In this document: positions 43,422 to 52,278 of the stretch, one piece after another
How positions within the stretch are numbered: the first letter of the stretch is position 1
Layout of the letters: the number at the start of each line of letters is the position of its first letter
From: Bin5 sp965218625
GTDB lineage: Bacteria; Chloroflexota; Anaerolineae; Caldilineales; Caldilineaceae
Assembly: GCA_965218625.1 (NCBI GenBank)
Contig: CBDCLG010000016.1
Location: 573,600 to 637,599, forward strand
Reading direction: 5' to 3'
DNA: 64,000 nucleotides
Translations under genes and position numbers: made by a program
Notes under the pieces: model-generated
Databases searched by the model: none
Told to the model about the DNA's origin: nothing
Seen by the model: only the letters and a program-made list of their open reading frames with translations

Positions 43422-44420
43422 ATGGCGGCGCAAAATCATCAGGTACTGTTTGTCGACCGGGGCATCGCCGAGGTCCAGGAGTGCGAGATACCTGTGGCCG
43501 GCCCGGGCGAGCTGCTTATCCGAGCGCGAGTTTCACTGCTCAGTCCGGGAACGGAAAGGGCGTTCCTTTTGGGTCTCGCCAATACCTGGCCCGACTATCC
43601 CCAACCGACCGGTTACAGCCACATCGGCGAAGTCATTGCAGTCGGGCCCGGCGTCCAGGGATGGCGCACAGGAGAACGGGTGGCCTCGCAGGCAAATCAC
43701 CGCATGTTCGCCGCCGCACCTGCGCAGCTCTGCAGCAAAGTTCCCGACGGCCTGCCTGAGGACCGGGCCGCCTTCTTTCGCCTCATCTCTATTGCTATGC
43801 AGGCTGTGCGAAAAGCCAGAATCGAATTGGGAGAACCGGTCGTGGTTATCGGTTGCGGCCTTATAGGCCTGCTGGCGATGCAGCTTGCGCGCCTGAACGG
43901 CGGCCTGCCCGTCCTCTCTGTCGACAAAGATGCACGCCGACTCGCATTCGCCGATTCACTGCATGTCGATGGTTCTTTCCATGCAGATGAAAGCCTCAAG
44001 CGGGCCCTGCGGGAACGACTCGACGGCGAAGATCCTTCAGTTGTCTTCGAAGCGACCGGACACCCTGAAGCCATACCCGCCGCATTTGACCTGGCCCGGT
44101 TTGGCGGGCGCGTCGTTCTGCTGGGCAGCACGCGCGGCGAGACGGAGGCGGTGAATTTCTATCGCGATGTGCACAAGAAAGGGTTGACGGTCCTGGGCGC
44201 GCACGAGAGCGCGCGGCCCAGGCAAGATTCAGCGCCCGGCTGGTGGACACATCAGGCCGATCAGGCGACAGCGCTCAAGCTGCTCGCTGCGGGCCGGCTG
44301 GTCGTCGACCCGCTCACAACACACCGCTTCGCCTGGAGGGATGCGGCGGCAGCATACGAGACTTTGGCTCGATGGGAGCCAGGAATGCTGGGAACCGTTC
44401 TGGACTGGCGAGCGGATTAG
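43422..44420 (+). CDS. Zinc-type alcohol dehydrogenase-like MDR protein
   Basis: A 332-residue MDR dehydrogenase. The N-terminal domain shows 'PGELLIRARVSLLSPGTERAF' and 'PTGYSHIGEVIAVGPGVQGWRTGERVAS' (in two parts: PTGYSHIGEVIAVGPG, WRTGERVAS); the Rossmann domain shows 'PVVVIGCGLIGLLAMQLARL' and 'VLSVDKDARRLAFA'. There is no structural zinc lobe. Relatives are often called bi-domain oxidoreductases and act on sugars or polyols. GGAGG lies 6 nt before the ATG. The downstream membrane-protein gene begins about 20 nt after the stop, suggesting cotranscription. Confidence 0.88.
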   Translation: MAAQNHQVLFVDRGIAEVQECEIPVAGPGELLIRARVSLLSPGTERAFLLGLANTWPDYPQPTGYSHIGEVIAVGPGVQGWRTGERVASQANHRMFAAAPAQLCSKVPDGLPEDRAAFFRLISIAMQAVRKARIELGEPVVVIGCGLIGLLAMQLARLNGGLPVLSVDKDARRLAFADSLHVDGSFHADESLKRALRERLDGEDPSVVFEATGHPEAIPAAFDLARFGGRVVLLGSTRGETEAVNFYRDVHKKGLTVLGAHESARPRQDSAPGWWTHQADQATALKLLAAGRLVVDPLTTHRFAWRDAAAAYETLARWEPGMLGTVLDWRAD

Positions 44421-44439
44421 AACAGCCGCCGACATTCGA

Positions 44440-45810
44440 TTGACATCTTCACCCTCGCTCTCCACCCAAAGTATCTTAAAGACCTGGTGGCCGCTGGCGC
44501 TGAGCTGGTTCATGCTGACGGTAGAGCAGCCGGTCCTGGCGGCTGTCGTAGCCCGCAGCGTTGACCCAAAGGTCCAGCTTGCGGCGTGGGGGCTGACCTT
44601 CTCCCTTGTCCTGGTTCTGGCCGCGCCTTCGATCTCGATGCTGGCAGCTTCAACCGCCCTGAGTCGGGACCGGGTGTCGTACCGCAGGGGCGGCGCCTAC
44701 ATGCTCTGGCTGAGCGCCGGGCTGACGGCCGCCCACTTCATACTTGCATTTACCCCTGTATTCGACTTTGTCGTACTGCAGCTGATCGCGCCGCCGCCGG
44801 AGGTGGTTGAACCGGTCCGGACCGGTGCGCGCATTCTGTTGCCGCTAATCCCCAGTCTTGCCATCCGCCGCTTTCAATATGGCGTCCTGATCCGATGCGA
44901 CCAGACGCGGGCTGTGACCATTGGCACGCTGCTGCGTCTCCTGCTGGAGGTCGCGCTTGCTCTCTACCTGTTCTGGCTGCCCGGTTGGGACGGCCTTGTG
45001 ATTGCCACCACGGCGCTCACGGCGGGGGTGATGTTCGAGGCCGCTTATGCGACGGTGCGCGTGCGGCCTGCAGTTCGCGACAGCCTGCCGGACGTCTTAC
45101 CGAACGCCAAGCCGCTGACAGCCCGCCGATTCATTCATTTCTACTTTCCACTGGTGCTGACGACGTTCATGCAGATCCTGCTGCAGCCGCTGGTTAGCGC
45201 CAGCCTCAGCCGGATGCCGGACTCGCTCGGCTCACTGGCGCTCTGGCCGGTACTCTACGGTGTTCTGATCATGACGAACAGCGCCGCTATTGCCTATGTC
45301 GAGGCGGTGATCGTTCTGCTTGATCGCCCCGGCTCGATCGAAGAGCTGCAGCGGTTTACCTGGCGCCTGGGCTTGACGCTTGCAACTATCCCGCTGGTGC
45401 TGGCGGTCACTCCCGCCGGCGACTACCTGTTCGGGCAGATCGCGGCGCTGCCTGCTGAATTGCTGCAGCAGGCGCGGCTCGCCTTGTGGCTGATGATTCC
45501 CCTGCCGGCGTTGACCACGCTGTCGAGCTGGTTTCAGGGTGTCCTGATAAGCGGCCAGCGCACGCGCAGCATCACCGAAGCAGTCTCGCTGTCGGTGACG
45601 ACGGTCACTGTGCTGTTAACTGTTGGGAGCATTTGGGGCGGGCAGCCCTGTGTCGGGGCTACCGGACCGGGCCGCCTGCTCTGCGGTGTGCCGGGGGCCT
45701 ACCTGGCTATGATTGCTTTCGCCGCAGGGTCAACCGTACGCAACATCTGGCTGTGGCGGCGTACCCAGCGCATCTACCTGTCGATCCGCCTGCGGCATGC
45801 CCGGGCATAG
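44440..45810 (+). CDS. Polytopic membrane protein, MATE/flippase-like
   Basis: About 456 residues with about twelve hydrophobic segments from 'SILKTWWPLALSWFMLTVEQPVLAAVVARS' (first span; key residues WW, SW, EQP) onward. The pattern of paired spans and 'PLVLTTFMQILLQPLVSASLSRM' midway resembles the MOP superfamily (MATE or polysaccharide flippases, progressive-ankylosis-like proteins). The substrate is not readable. The start is uncertain: the frame extends back to an ATG at 44341 inside the upstream gene, but the TTG at 44440 gives a natural N-terminus just before the first span. A strong bidirectional hairpin follows the stop. Confidence 0.72.
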   Translation: MTSSPSLSTQSILKTWWPLALSWFMLTVEQPVLAAVVARSVDPKVQLAAWGLTFSLVLVLAAPSISMLAASTALSRDRVSYRRGGAYMLWLSAGLTAAHFILAFTPVFDFVVLQLIAPPPEVVEPVRTGARILLPLIPSLAIRRFQYGVLIRCDQTRAVTIGTLLRLLLEVALALYLFWLPGWDGLVIATTALTAGVMFEAAYATVRVRPAVRDSLPDVLPNAKPLTARRFIHFYFPLVLTTFMQILLQPLVSASLSRMPDSLGSLALWPVLYGVLIMTNSAAIAYVEAVIVLLDRPGSIEELQRFTWRLGLTLATIPLVLAVTPAGDYLFGQIAALPAELLQQARLALWLMIPLPALTTLSSWFQGVLISGQRTRSITEAVSLSVTTVTVLLTVGSIWGGQPCVGATGPGRLLCGVPGAYLAMIAFAAGSTVRNIWLWRRTQRIYLSIRLRHARA

Positions 45811-45822
45811 GGGTCGGTGACT

Positions 45823-45852
45823 GGAAAGACGGCTACTTTGGGCCGTCTTTCC
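45823..45852. terminator. Bidirectional intrinsic terminator between convergent genes
   Basis: A perfect 11-bp stem, GGAAAGACGGC (45823-45833) with GCCGTCTTTCC (45842-45852), encloses an 8-nt loop. It sits 13 nt after the rightward stop and 27 nt after the leftward stop (45879). Runs of A and T lie within the stem arms rather than after it, so it can serve both directions. Confidence 0.75.
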
Positions 45853-45878
45853 GTCAGAACGTGTAATGTGCCGCGCCC

Positions 45879-46919
45879 TCAATCGTCCGAAATTCGACCC
45901 GTCAGCCGCAGGAGCGTCTCCTGGACGAGGAGCTCGTGATCCGGTGAACGGTCGGGGGGCTGCTGGCCTCGCAGTGTGGCGACGAAGGCAACGAGCTCTT
46001 GTTCGTAGGTCTGTTGCCGGCTTTGCGTCGTTACCGGTACATTCTGGGCGCCGGCCTGGAAGCCGGCGGCGGCCTCATCCAGGCAGAGGCGAATTGTATG
46101 CGGCGGCTCGAACGGCTCCAACAGGATCGCACTGCCGCGCGTGCCGTAGACTTCGAAGCGGCGGGCCACCGGCCTGGGCTCCAACGCCGCGATATCGACG
46201 ATGGCGATCCCTTTCTCGAACTCAAGAACGCCGAGCGTGTTATCCGAGCAGCTCGACGCGTCGCCGGCATCATTGCGAAAGAACCCGGTTGTGCGCGTCG
46301 GCCTGCCCATCAGCCAGACGACCTGATCGAGCATATGCCCGCCAAGGTCAAAGAATATCCCTCCCATGAAACGGGCGAGCCGCGGGCGCGAATCATCGTC
46401 AATCGTCGTTGACATGTGCCCGCGCGTGCAGTAGATATCGCCCAGCAGGCCGCTGTGGACCCACTCGGCGATCTGGCAGAAGCCGTGCTGGTAACGGAAC
46501 ATGTAGCCCATTTGGATGAGCAGTCCCTGGGCCTGGGCTTTCTTCATCACACTTTGCCAGCCGGGCCAGTCCTCGCCGGCCGGTTTGTCGTACCAGACGT
46601 GCTTGCCCGCGTCGACCAGCGCCTCGGTCTGCGGCAGACTTTCGGCGTTCTCGCCCTCGGACGCGACCGCAACGATTGAACTATCGGAAAGCAGCTCCTC
46701 TTCCGAATCGAACCAGTGGACGCGGCCAAATGGGCCGTCCGCTCCTTCAAGCGCGGTGCGGCGTTCGGCGTCGGGCTCGTAGAGGCCGGCTACCTCGACG
46801 TCGGGCGAGTCCTGCATGGCCTGCAGCTTTCCGGCCGCGTGGCCGTGCTTTGTGCCGTATTGGGCCATTTTCAGCGGGATCTGGCCGTTCGAATTCGGCC
46901 CGTTCGTTGAAGTGTCCAT
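45879..46919 (-). CDS. Gfo/Idh/MocA family oxidoreductase
   Basis: About 346 residues. The usual N-terminal Rossmann motif is degenerate ('KMAQYGTKHGHAAGKLQAM', with GxxHG in place of GxGxxG), while 'HVWYDKPAGEDW' carries the Lys-Pro of the active site, reading DKP in place of EKP. The C-terminal domain includes 'MGGIFFDLGGHMLDQVVWLMG', the conserved Asp-x-x-x-His substrate site. The ATG at 46919 has AAAGGTC upstream; the longer frame to 47060 has no family resemblance. It probably oxidises a sugar or polyol, perhaps with altered cofactor binding. Confidence 0.88.
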   Translation of the reverse strand: MDTSTNGPNSNGQIPLKMAQYGTKHGHAAGKLQAMQDSPDVEVAGLYEPDAERRTALEGADGPFGRVHWFDSEEELLSDSSIVAVASEGENAESLPQTEALVDAGKHVWYDKPAGEDWPGWQSVMKKAQAQGLLIQMGYMFRYQHGFCQIAEWVHSGLLGDIYCTRGHMSTTIDDDSRPRLARFMGGIFFDLGGHMLDQVVWLMGRPTRTTGFFRNDAGDASSCSDNTLGVLEFEKGIAIVDIAALEPRPVARRFEVYGTRGSAILLEPFEPPHTIRLCLDEAAAGFQAGAQNVPVTTQSRQQTYEQELVAFVATLRGQQPPDRSPDHELLVQETLLRLTGRISDD

Positions 46920-47271
46920 GCTTAGACCTTTCGTGAATGTTGTCAGAGTATTGTTGCCATCATGCCGGTTTCTTGTCTGGGCGCGGCAGCGATTGCCGGT
47001 TCCTGGACAGCGAGGCTTTGGTTCGAGCGGTCGATTGAGGCAGATGCGGGTCCATTCCACAATCGCCAGGCAAATCAGGGTTTTCTCATCGTTGTCAGGA
47101 GCTCAGCCGCGTATGCCTGTGAGGCGCCGATTCAGGCGGCGCCGGCACAATTCGACGTGTTGCAGATTCGCATCCGGGCAGTGTCTTGGACGGCTCCAGC
47201 CCGTCTGCCAACTTTTCTCTCCCTGCAGGCCCCTTAAGCGAGGAGAGGGAAGGTTACAGTAACCCAGGAAG
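46920..47271. other. Noncoding stretch between two leftward genes
   Basis: This 352-bp region has no supported gene. A CTCTCC/GGAGAG inverted repeat near 47217-47250 with a long loop lies downstream of the PQQ-type dehydrogenase stop and may help end that transcript. Confidence 0.35.
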
Positions 47272-49068
47272 CTATCTCTCCGCCAGCATATAGATTGTGC
47301 CGTCCGCGTATCCGGCCGCGTACAAATTGCCATCCGCATCTTTGCCGATGCTGCTGATTGGAACGCCCGCCTCAGCCAGAAGCGTGCTATGCCAACCGGC
47401 GCGGTCATTCTGGGACGTTTGCGCATCAAGCTTTCTGATTCCCCATATTTGGCCCGTGCAGAAGTCGGCAAAGACGAAGAGGCCATCGAGGGCAGGATTA
47501 TCCGTGTTTCGATAGACAGCACCGCCCACCACTGCACAGCCTTCAGAGTGCCTGAATTCGGCCACGGGATGAGTCAACCCGCCCGGTGTGCAGAATAGGG
47601 AAACATGCTCAAAGCATATATTCCCTTCCATGATGGGCCACCCGTAGTTCTCCCCGCCTTGACTCGCCGCCGATTGAAAATTTACTTCCTCGCGCAGGTC
47701 TTGACCCGTGTCCGGTATAAAGAGGTCGCCTGTCTCTTCGTCAAAGGCAAAACCCCAGGGGTTGCGGAGGCCCAGCGCCCAGATTTCGTCACGGTACTCG
47801 TCAACAGACCGATAAGGGTTGGTAACGGGAATACTGTACGGTAGGGCGCCTGACTCCACATCAATACGAAGGATTTTGCCCAGAATCGTGTCAGGGTCCT
47901 GTCCACGATTGTCGGGGTCGCGAAGTTTGCCCCCGTCACCGCTGCCAATGTACAGGTATCCGTCTTTTGGACCGAACTCCAGGTGGCCGCCGTTGTGATT
48001 GTTGTGAGGTTGGTAAATTGTGAGCAGAATCTCTTCACTTTCTTCACTGGCAAGATATGGATCTTCCGAGGTAAGGAATCGGCTTATTCTGGTGTGGCCT
48101 TCGAGATCACTATAGCTGAGGTAGAAGTGCTTCCTTTCACCGGAAGTTGGGGGGAAGGCCAGGCCCAACAGACCTCTTTCGCCACAACACAAGACCCGCT
48201 CTGAAATGTCGAGGAATGACCTTTCTCTTACAGTTCCATCTTCTACGACGCGGACTCGTCCCTTCTGTTCCAGCACAAAAATGCGACCACTACCGTCGTC
48301 TGCATTCGTTACCAGGACCGGTTGCTCCAGCTCCCGCGCAATTGGGATGAGTTGGAATGGCGTCGTACCCTGGCCCGCTTTTCCGGCCAAATGTTCCTTT
48401 CCGAATACCCGCAACTCGCGCCACGCAACCCAACTTGGGCTGTGCAGAGTTACGATCAAGACCTCATCCACCAGGTGCGGGGGATCGATAGCGATCGAGA
48501 GAGTCTGTCCGTCTTCCGTAGGTACATTCGCCAGTCGCCTGAATATTGTGCGCAGGCCCGTTCCATGACCCAGCCAGACCTCGTGCGTCGTGGGGCCGGG
48601 CGGCGACTGGGTAATGACCATCTCTACTCTGTCAACCTCGTAACGGTCCCCAAGCAATATCGAATACCAATGCGGCGCGCCCTGCTTGCCGCTCCAGATT
48701 GTCTCCTCGTCGCCATCTATCGCCAGATGGGCCTCTTCGTCTTGCAATAGGTGCCCGTCTGTTCCTCGGAAATAGGCAAGCCCCGACCCCAGCATAGCAA
48801 CATTGTCCCTTATGGGCCGGTGAAGATAAGGAGCCGCGACTCGAGTCCTGGCCGGGGCGAGCGAAATTTCCAAACTGGCAATGGGTCCTGACGGGGCGAG
48901 AGGAGTGGTCTGGGCGCTGCTCCCTTCACGAGAGGATGCGCAAGCAACGGCAACACCTGCAAACAGTATCGTTGCCAGGACACGGAGTCGGGGATTCAAT
49001 AGCGCCATTGCATCGCCCAGAGCAAACTTCGACCGGAGCAGAGCAGGGTAGGCTGGGTCGTCAGGCAT
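47272..49068 (-). CDS. Secreted PQQ-type sugar dehydrogenase with F5/8 type C-like domain
   Basis: A 598-residue exported lipoprotein-like protein. The signal region 'RLRVLATILFAGVAVAC' ends in a Cys at residue 43 of the long form. Residues about 75-215 look like a discoidin (F5/8 type C) carbohydrate-binding domain ('LAIDGDEETIWSGKQGAPHW', 'WVAWRELRVFG'). Residues 230-598 form a glucose/sorbosone dehydrogenase beta-propeller ('RIFVLEQKGRVRVV', 'GLLGLAFPP', 'NHNGGHLEFGPKDGYLYIGSGDGG' in parts, 'GLRNPWGFAFDEETGDLFIPDTG'). It would oxidise aldoses outside the membrane. Two starts are possible: 49068 with GAGG 6 nt upstream, or 49008, which gives a more standard signal peptide. Confidence 0.88.
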   Translation of the reverse strand: MPDDPAYPALLRSKFALGDAMALLNPRLRVLATILFAGVAVACASSREGSSAQTTPLAPSGPIASLEISLAPARTRVAAPYLHRPIRDNVAMLGSGLAYFRGTDGHLLQDEEAHLAIDGDEETIWSGKQGAPHWYSILLGDRYEVDRVEMVITQSPPGPTTHEVWLGHGTGLRTIFRRLANVPTEDGQTLSIAIDPPHLVDEVLIVTLHSPSWVAWRELRVFGKEHLAGKAGQGTTPFQLIPIARELEQPVLVTNADDGSGRIFVLEQKGRVRVVEDGTVRERSFLDISERVLCCGERGLLGLAFPPTSGERKHFYLSYSDLEGHTRISRFLTSEDPYLASEESEEILLTIYQPHNNHNGGHLEFGPKDGYLYIGSGDGGKLRDPDNRGQDPDTILGKILRIDVESGALPYSIPVTNPYRSVDEYRDEIWALGLRNPWGFAFDEETGDLFIPDTGQDLREEVNFQSAASQGGENYGWPIMEGNICFEHVSLFCTPGGLTHPVAEFRHSEGCAVVGGAVYRNTDNPALDGLFVFADFCTGQIWGIRKLDAQTSQNDRAGWHSTLLAEAGVPISSIGKDADGNLYAAGYADGTIYMLAER

Positions 49069-49241
49069 GACCTCCCTCGGGTCCTGTCTGTCCTACGGTG
49101 CTCAGTTTGCTCCCGGGCTGGGCCATCACAAGCCCGGCTTCGATTACCAGGCTGGCCGCACGCGACAGAACAGACCATCGAATCTGGAGAGCCTCTGGAT
49201 TCCAGTGCGGGCGGCGGGGGCCTCCTGTGAACGGCTTCCGA

Positions 49242-50210
49242 CTAGGCGCAGACAGGGTTGTCTTTGGTCCAGCGGTTGAAATTGCTCCCATCTTCAACCT
49301 TCGCCATGTGGTCGCGCGTCTCCCGCCACAGGTCATCCCAGGCCGAAGGTTCGCGCAGAACCGATTCCGGGTACTTGTGGCTGCGGGCCACGAAGCCGGG
49401 AAAGGCGGGTCGGCCGGTCGCCTGGCCGACCGGGTTGTAGCGCAGGTCGAAGCTCCAGCGAACTGTATCGCTGGTATTCGAATAGGAGGCGTGCATCGTC
49501 TGCTTGTGCATCAGCAACACATCGCCCTTTTCCATGATCATCGGCACGGCCTTGCCTTCCAGCAGCTTGCCGGGGACCAACAGCCCAAGATCGGTCGGGC
49601 AGTGGTCGATGAGGCCGCGCTTGTGGCTACCCGGCCATACGCACAGGCAACCGTTTTCGACGTCCACATCCATGAGCGGGAACCAGACTGTCAGCATCTG
49701 CGTCCCGTCGGCCTCGGCGCGCACGACGCCCTGGTCCTGGTGAACGACGGTCTTGCCCAACTGGACGCGTCCGGTCTCCTGGTTGACGGGCGTGAGATGC
49801 TCGGGCGGCTTGAGGCGCACGTGCTGCACGGGGTTGGAGTAGATTTCCCCGCCAAGAATCGACTCGGCCGCATCGAGCAGACTTTCGTTGGTCAGCATGC
49901 GGAATACGGCGGGCCCGGCCCAGAAGGGTGTATCCGGTTTAACGTTGCCCTGCGGCAGCGAAAAGTCGAAGTACTGTGCATGGACTTTGCCGCTTTCCTG
50001 GTAGATGGCGATCAGCCGCTCGGCGAAAGGCAGCTCCTCGTAGAGCGAGGTTATCTCGCCCGCGTCGCGCAGGTCCTGCGCCAGGCTGTCCAGCACGCCC
50101 TTGTACTCATCGATCACAGGGTCGATGTCCTCTTCCGGGTCGAAGACACCTTTGACAATTACATAGCCTTCTTGGTTGAAGTGAGCCAGCTGTTCGTCAG
50201 TGAGTCGCAT
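49242..50210 (-). CDS. Phytanoyl-CoA dioxygenase (PhyH) family protein
   Basis: A non-heme Fe(II)/2-oxoglutarate oxygenase of about 322 residues. The complete metal site is visible: HxD in 'KTVVHQDQGVVRAEADG', the distal His in 'LLMHKQTMHASYSN' and the 2OG-binding Arg in 'TVRWSFDLRYNP'. 'TVWFPLMDVDVENGCLCVWPGSHK' is the family core (key residues D, ENG, PGSHK). The ATG at 50210 has GGAGGG 7 nt upstream; the TTG at 50216 is less likely. It is last but one in a leftward operon after isomerase, SDR and Gfo/Idh genes, so it may hydroxylate a polyol-derived substrate. Confidence 0.92.
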   Translation of the reverse strand: MRLTDEQLAHFNQEGYVIVKGVFDPEEDIDPVIDEYKGVLDSLAQDLRDAGEITSLYEELPFAERLIAIYQESGKVHAQYFDFSLPQGNVKPDTPFWAGPAVFRMLTNESLLDAAESILGGEIYSNPVQHVRLKPPEHLTPVNQETGRVQLGKTVVHQDQGVVRAEADGTQMLTVWFPLMDVDVENGCLCVWPGSHKRGLIDHCPTDLGLLVPGKLLEGKAVPMIMEKGDVLLMHKQTMHASYSNTSDTVRWSFDLRYNPVGQATGRPAFPGFVARSHKYPESVLREPSAWDDLWRETRDHMAKVEDGSNFNRWTKDNPVCA

Positions 50211-50260
50211 GGTCAATCCCTCCGTGTTGCGGCCGGGTGGAGATCCGAGAGCGCTCTTGG

Positions 50261-51382
50261 TCAGTTTTCCGTATCTTCAGTCATATTCTCACTGCGCAGG
50301 CGGCCGATGCGTATATCGTACCTGCCGGGCCGTTGCGGGGTCAAGTGGCCGGATTCGACCATCAGATCGAGAGGATTCAGGCGCGTCTGCAAAGGCATTT
50401 CCACCTTTTCGTGCATACGCGCCGACTCGTAGACGGCGTGGACCATCTGCAATGCCTTGTAGCCGTGCTCTGCCTGGCCGCGGTGCGCTTCTATCTTGCC
50501 CTCCACCCAATCGGCGAGCTCGTCGGCCTGGGCCGCGGCGCCTTCCTCCCACTCAAAACGGTGTCCCAGGGCCTGCAAGGTGAAAAACCTGCCGTCGGGA
50601 ACGCGCGTTTCCCAGCGGCCGACTGTGGTTGAATTCAATAGCTGCAGCGACTCGGTCGTCAGGTTGATCATGCCGTCGCTGCCAAAGATCAGCGCGCCCT
50701 GGTAATGGTTGGGCACAAGGTCGCTGAGAATCATCGCCCGCGGTCCGGCGGCGAACTGAAATACGGCCATGGCGCAGTCCTCGATACGCGTGGCGCGCTC
50801 GTACTGGTCGGTCTTGCGCTCGATGTTGCCCATGACCCAGACGCATTCGTCGTCGGAGAGCAGGTAGCGGTACATGTCTGCCTGGTGCGAGCTGTAGTTG
50901 GGCAGGCCGTCTCCACCGAAGCTCTGGATCAACTCCACTTCCCCGATGGCCTTTGCGGCGATCAGCTCCCTGGCGAGCGTGTAGGAGGGCACAAAGCGAC
51001 GCTGGTGTCCGATTGCCAATTTAACGTTGTGGCGTTCGCAGGCGATGAGCATGCTATCAGCCGCGCCGACGCTGTCGGCCATCGGTTTTTCGCACAGGAT
51101 CGCCTGCGGCTTGTAGGCGGCGGCAGCGATTGTCCAAGGGGCGTGGCCCTTGTGCCACGTGCAGACAGAGACGACGTCGGGCTGCACCTCTTCCATCATT
51201 TTGCGGGCGTCGAGGAAGTGGTCGGGCGCGATGTCGTATTGTTCGTTCGTTTCCGCCATCGCCTCGGCGCTCAAATCTGCCAAGGCCACTACTTCGAAGC
51301 GCCCTGTATCAAGGTACCCTTTAATGTGGGCTCCGCCGATGCTGCCTGCGCCTATGATCGCTGCGCGTAGCTTTGTGGGCAT
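50261..51382 (-). CDS. Gfo/Idh/MocA family oxidoreductase
   Basis: A 373-residue dehydrogenase with 'AAIIGAGSIGGAHIKGYLDT' (GxGxxG, residues about 8-27), 'QAILCEKPMADSV' (EKP, near residue 99) and 'YSSHQADMYRYLL' in the substrate domain. It is of the myo-inositol/scyllo-inositol dehydrogenase-like type. It lies between the PhyH gene (50 nt downstream) and the SDR gene (81 nt upstream) on the same strand, indicating a shared operon for polyol or sugar catabolism. Confidence 0.92.
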   Translation of the reverse strand: MPTKLRAAIIGAGSIGGAHIKGYLDTGRFEVVALADLSAEAMAETNEQYDIAPDHFLDARKMMEEVQPDVVSVCTWHKGHAPWTIAAAAYKPQAILCEKPMADSVGAADSMLIACERHNVKLAIGHQRRFVPSYTLARELIAAKAIGEVELIQSFGGDGLPNYSSHQADMYRYLLSDDECVWVMGNIERKTDQYERATRIEDCAMAVFQFAAGPRAMILSDLVPNHYQGALIFGSDGMINLTTESLQLLNSTTVGRWETRVPDGRFFTLQALGHRFEWEEGAAAQADELADWVEGKIEAHRGQAEHGYKALQMVHAVYESARMHEKVEMPLQTRLNPLDLMVESGHLTPQRPGRYDIRIGRLRSENMTEDTEN

Positions 51383-51463
51383 GGGTCGGTGTGATTTGCC
51401 TTGGTTAACGGAGTCTCTTCCGGGTTGGCGAAACGTCGCCGTCGAATGCGGTTGTGCCGGGTC

Positions 51464-52231
51464 TCACACCGACGTATAGCCGCCGTCCACGACCAGGACC
51501 TGTCCTGTTACCATCCTGGCGGCGTCTGACGCCATGTAGATGACGGCGCCGGCGATCTCGTGCGGCTCGGCGATGCGGCCCATCGGGATCTTCTCCAGGT
51601 TCTTGGCGAAGTCGGGGTTCTGTATGGCCCGTTCCAGCAGAGGTGTGCGGGTGAAAGTCGGGGCGACCGCGTTGACGGTGATGCCGTTCGGCGCCCACTC
51701 AACCGCCAGCGAGCGGGTCATCTGGCCGACCGCGCCCTTTGCCGAAGCGTAGACCACGCGCAGCGGGCCGCCGACGACGCCCACCTGCGAGCTGATATTG
51801 ACGACGCTGCCCTCGATGCCGGCCTCGATCATGCGGCGCACGCAGGCGGTCGACATGAAGAAAGCGCCCTTGAAATTGACGTCGGAGATGCCATCGAACT
51901 CCTCTTCGCTGTAGTCGAGGGCCGGCTTGGGAATGTTGTTGCCGGCGTTGTTGACGACCGAGTCTATGCGGCCGAAGGCGTCCCACACGTCGGCAGCGAA
52001 CCGGTTGATGCTGTCGAGGTTGGTTACGTCGAGCCGCCAGGCCCTGGCCTGGACGCCGTGGGCGCGGCACGTCTCCGCCACCTCCTCGCATTCGCTGACC
52101 GTGCGGCTGCCGAGCGCCAGGCTGGCGCCGAAGCCGGCGGCGGTCTGCGCGATCGATTTGCCAATGCCCTTGCCGGCGCCGGTTACGACCATCACCTTGC
52201 CGCTGAGATCAAAGCTTACTTCATTCGACAC
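51464..52231 (-). CDS. Short-chain dehydrogenase/reductase (SDR)
   Basis: A classical SDR of 255 residues. Cofactor motif TGAGKGIG (residues 17-24), structural 'NNAGNN', catalytic Ser in 'NISSQVGVVGG' and YxxxK in 'RVVYASAKGAVGQM', and C-terminal 'GQVLVVDGGYTSV' are all present. The residue after the first beta strand ('GSRTVSE') suggests possible NADP preference. It probably oxidises a sugar alcohol or gluconate-like compound in the same pathway as the neighbouring isomerase and Gfo/Idh enzymes. Confidence 0.93.
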   Translation of the reverse strand: MSNEVSFDLSGKVMVVTGAGKGIGKSIAQTAAGFGASLALGSRTVSECEEVAETCRAHGVQARAWRLDVTNLDSINRFAADVWDAFGRIDSVVNNAGNNIPKPALDYSEEEFDGISDVNFKGAFFMSTACVRRMIEAGIEGSVVNISSQVGVVGGPLRVVYASAKGAVGQMTRSLAVEWAPNGITVNAVAPTFTRTPLLERAIQNPDFAKNLEKIPMGRIAEPHEIAGAVIYMASDAARMVTGQVLVVDGGYTSV

Positions 52232-52278
52232 GACTGTCTCCTCTTATGTCAGAACTGTCCCGAGTATTGGCTTTCCGT

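Noticed and set aside
49098..50432. 444-codon plus-strand frame opposite the PhyH gene
   Set aside because: Shadow frame; the PhyH gene on the minus strand has complete catalytic residues and a good ribosome site.
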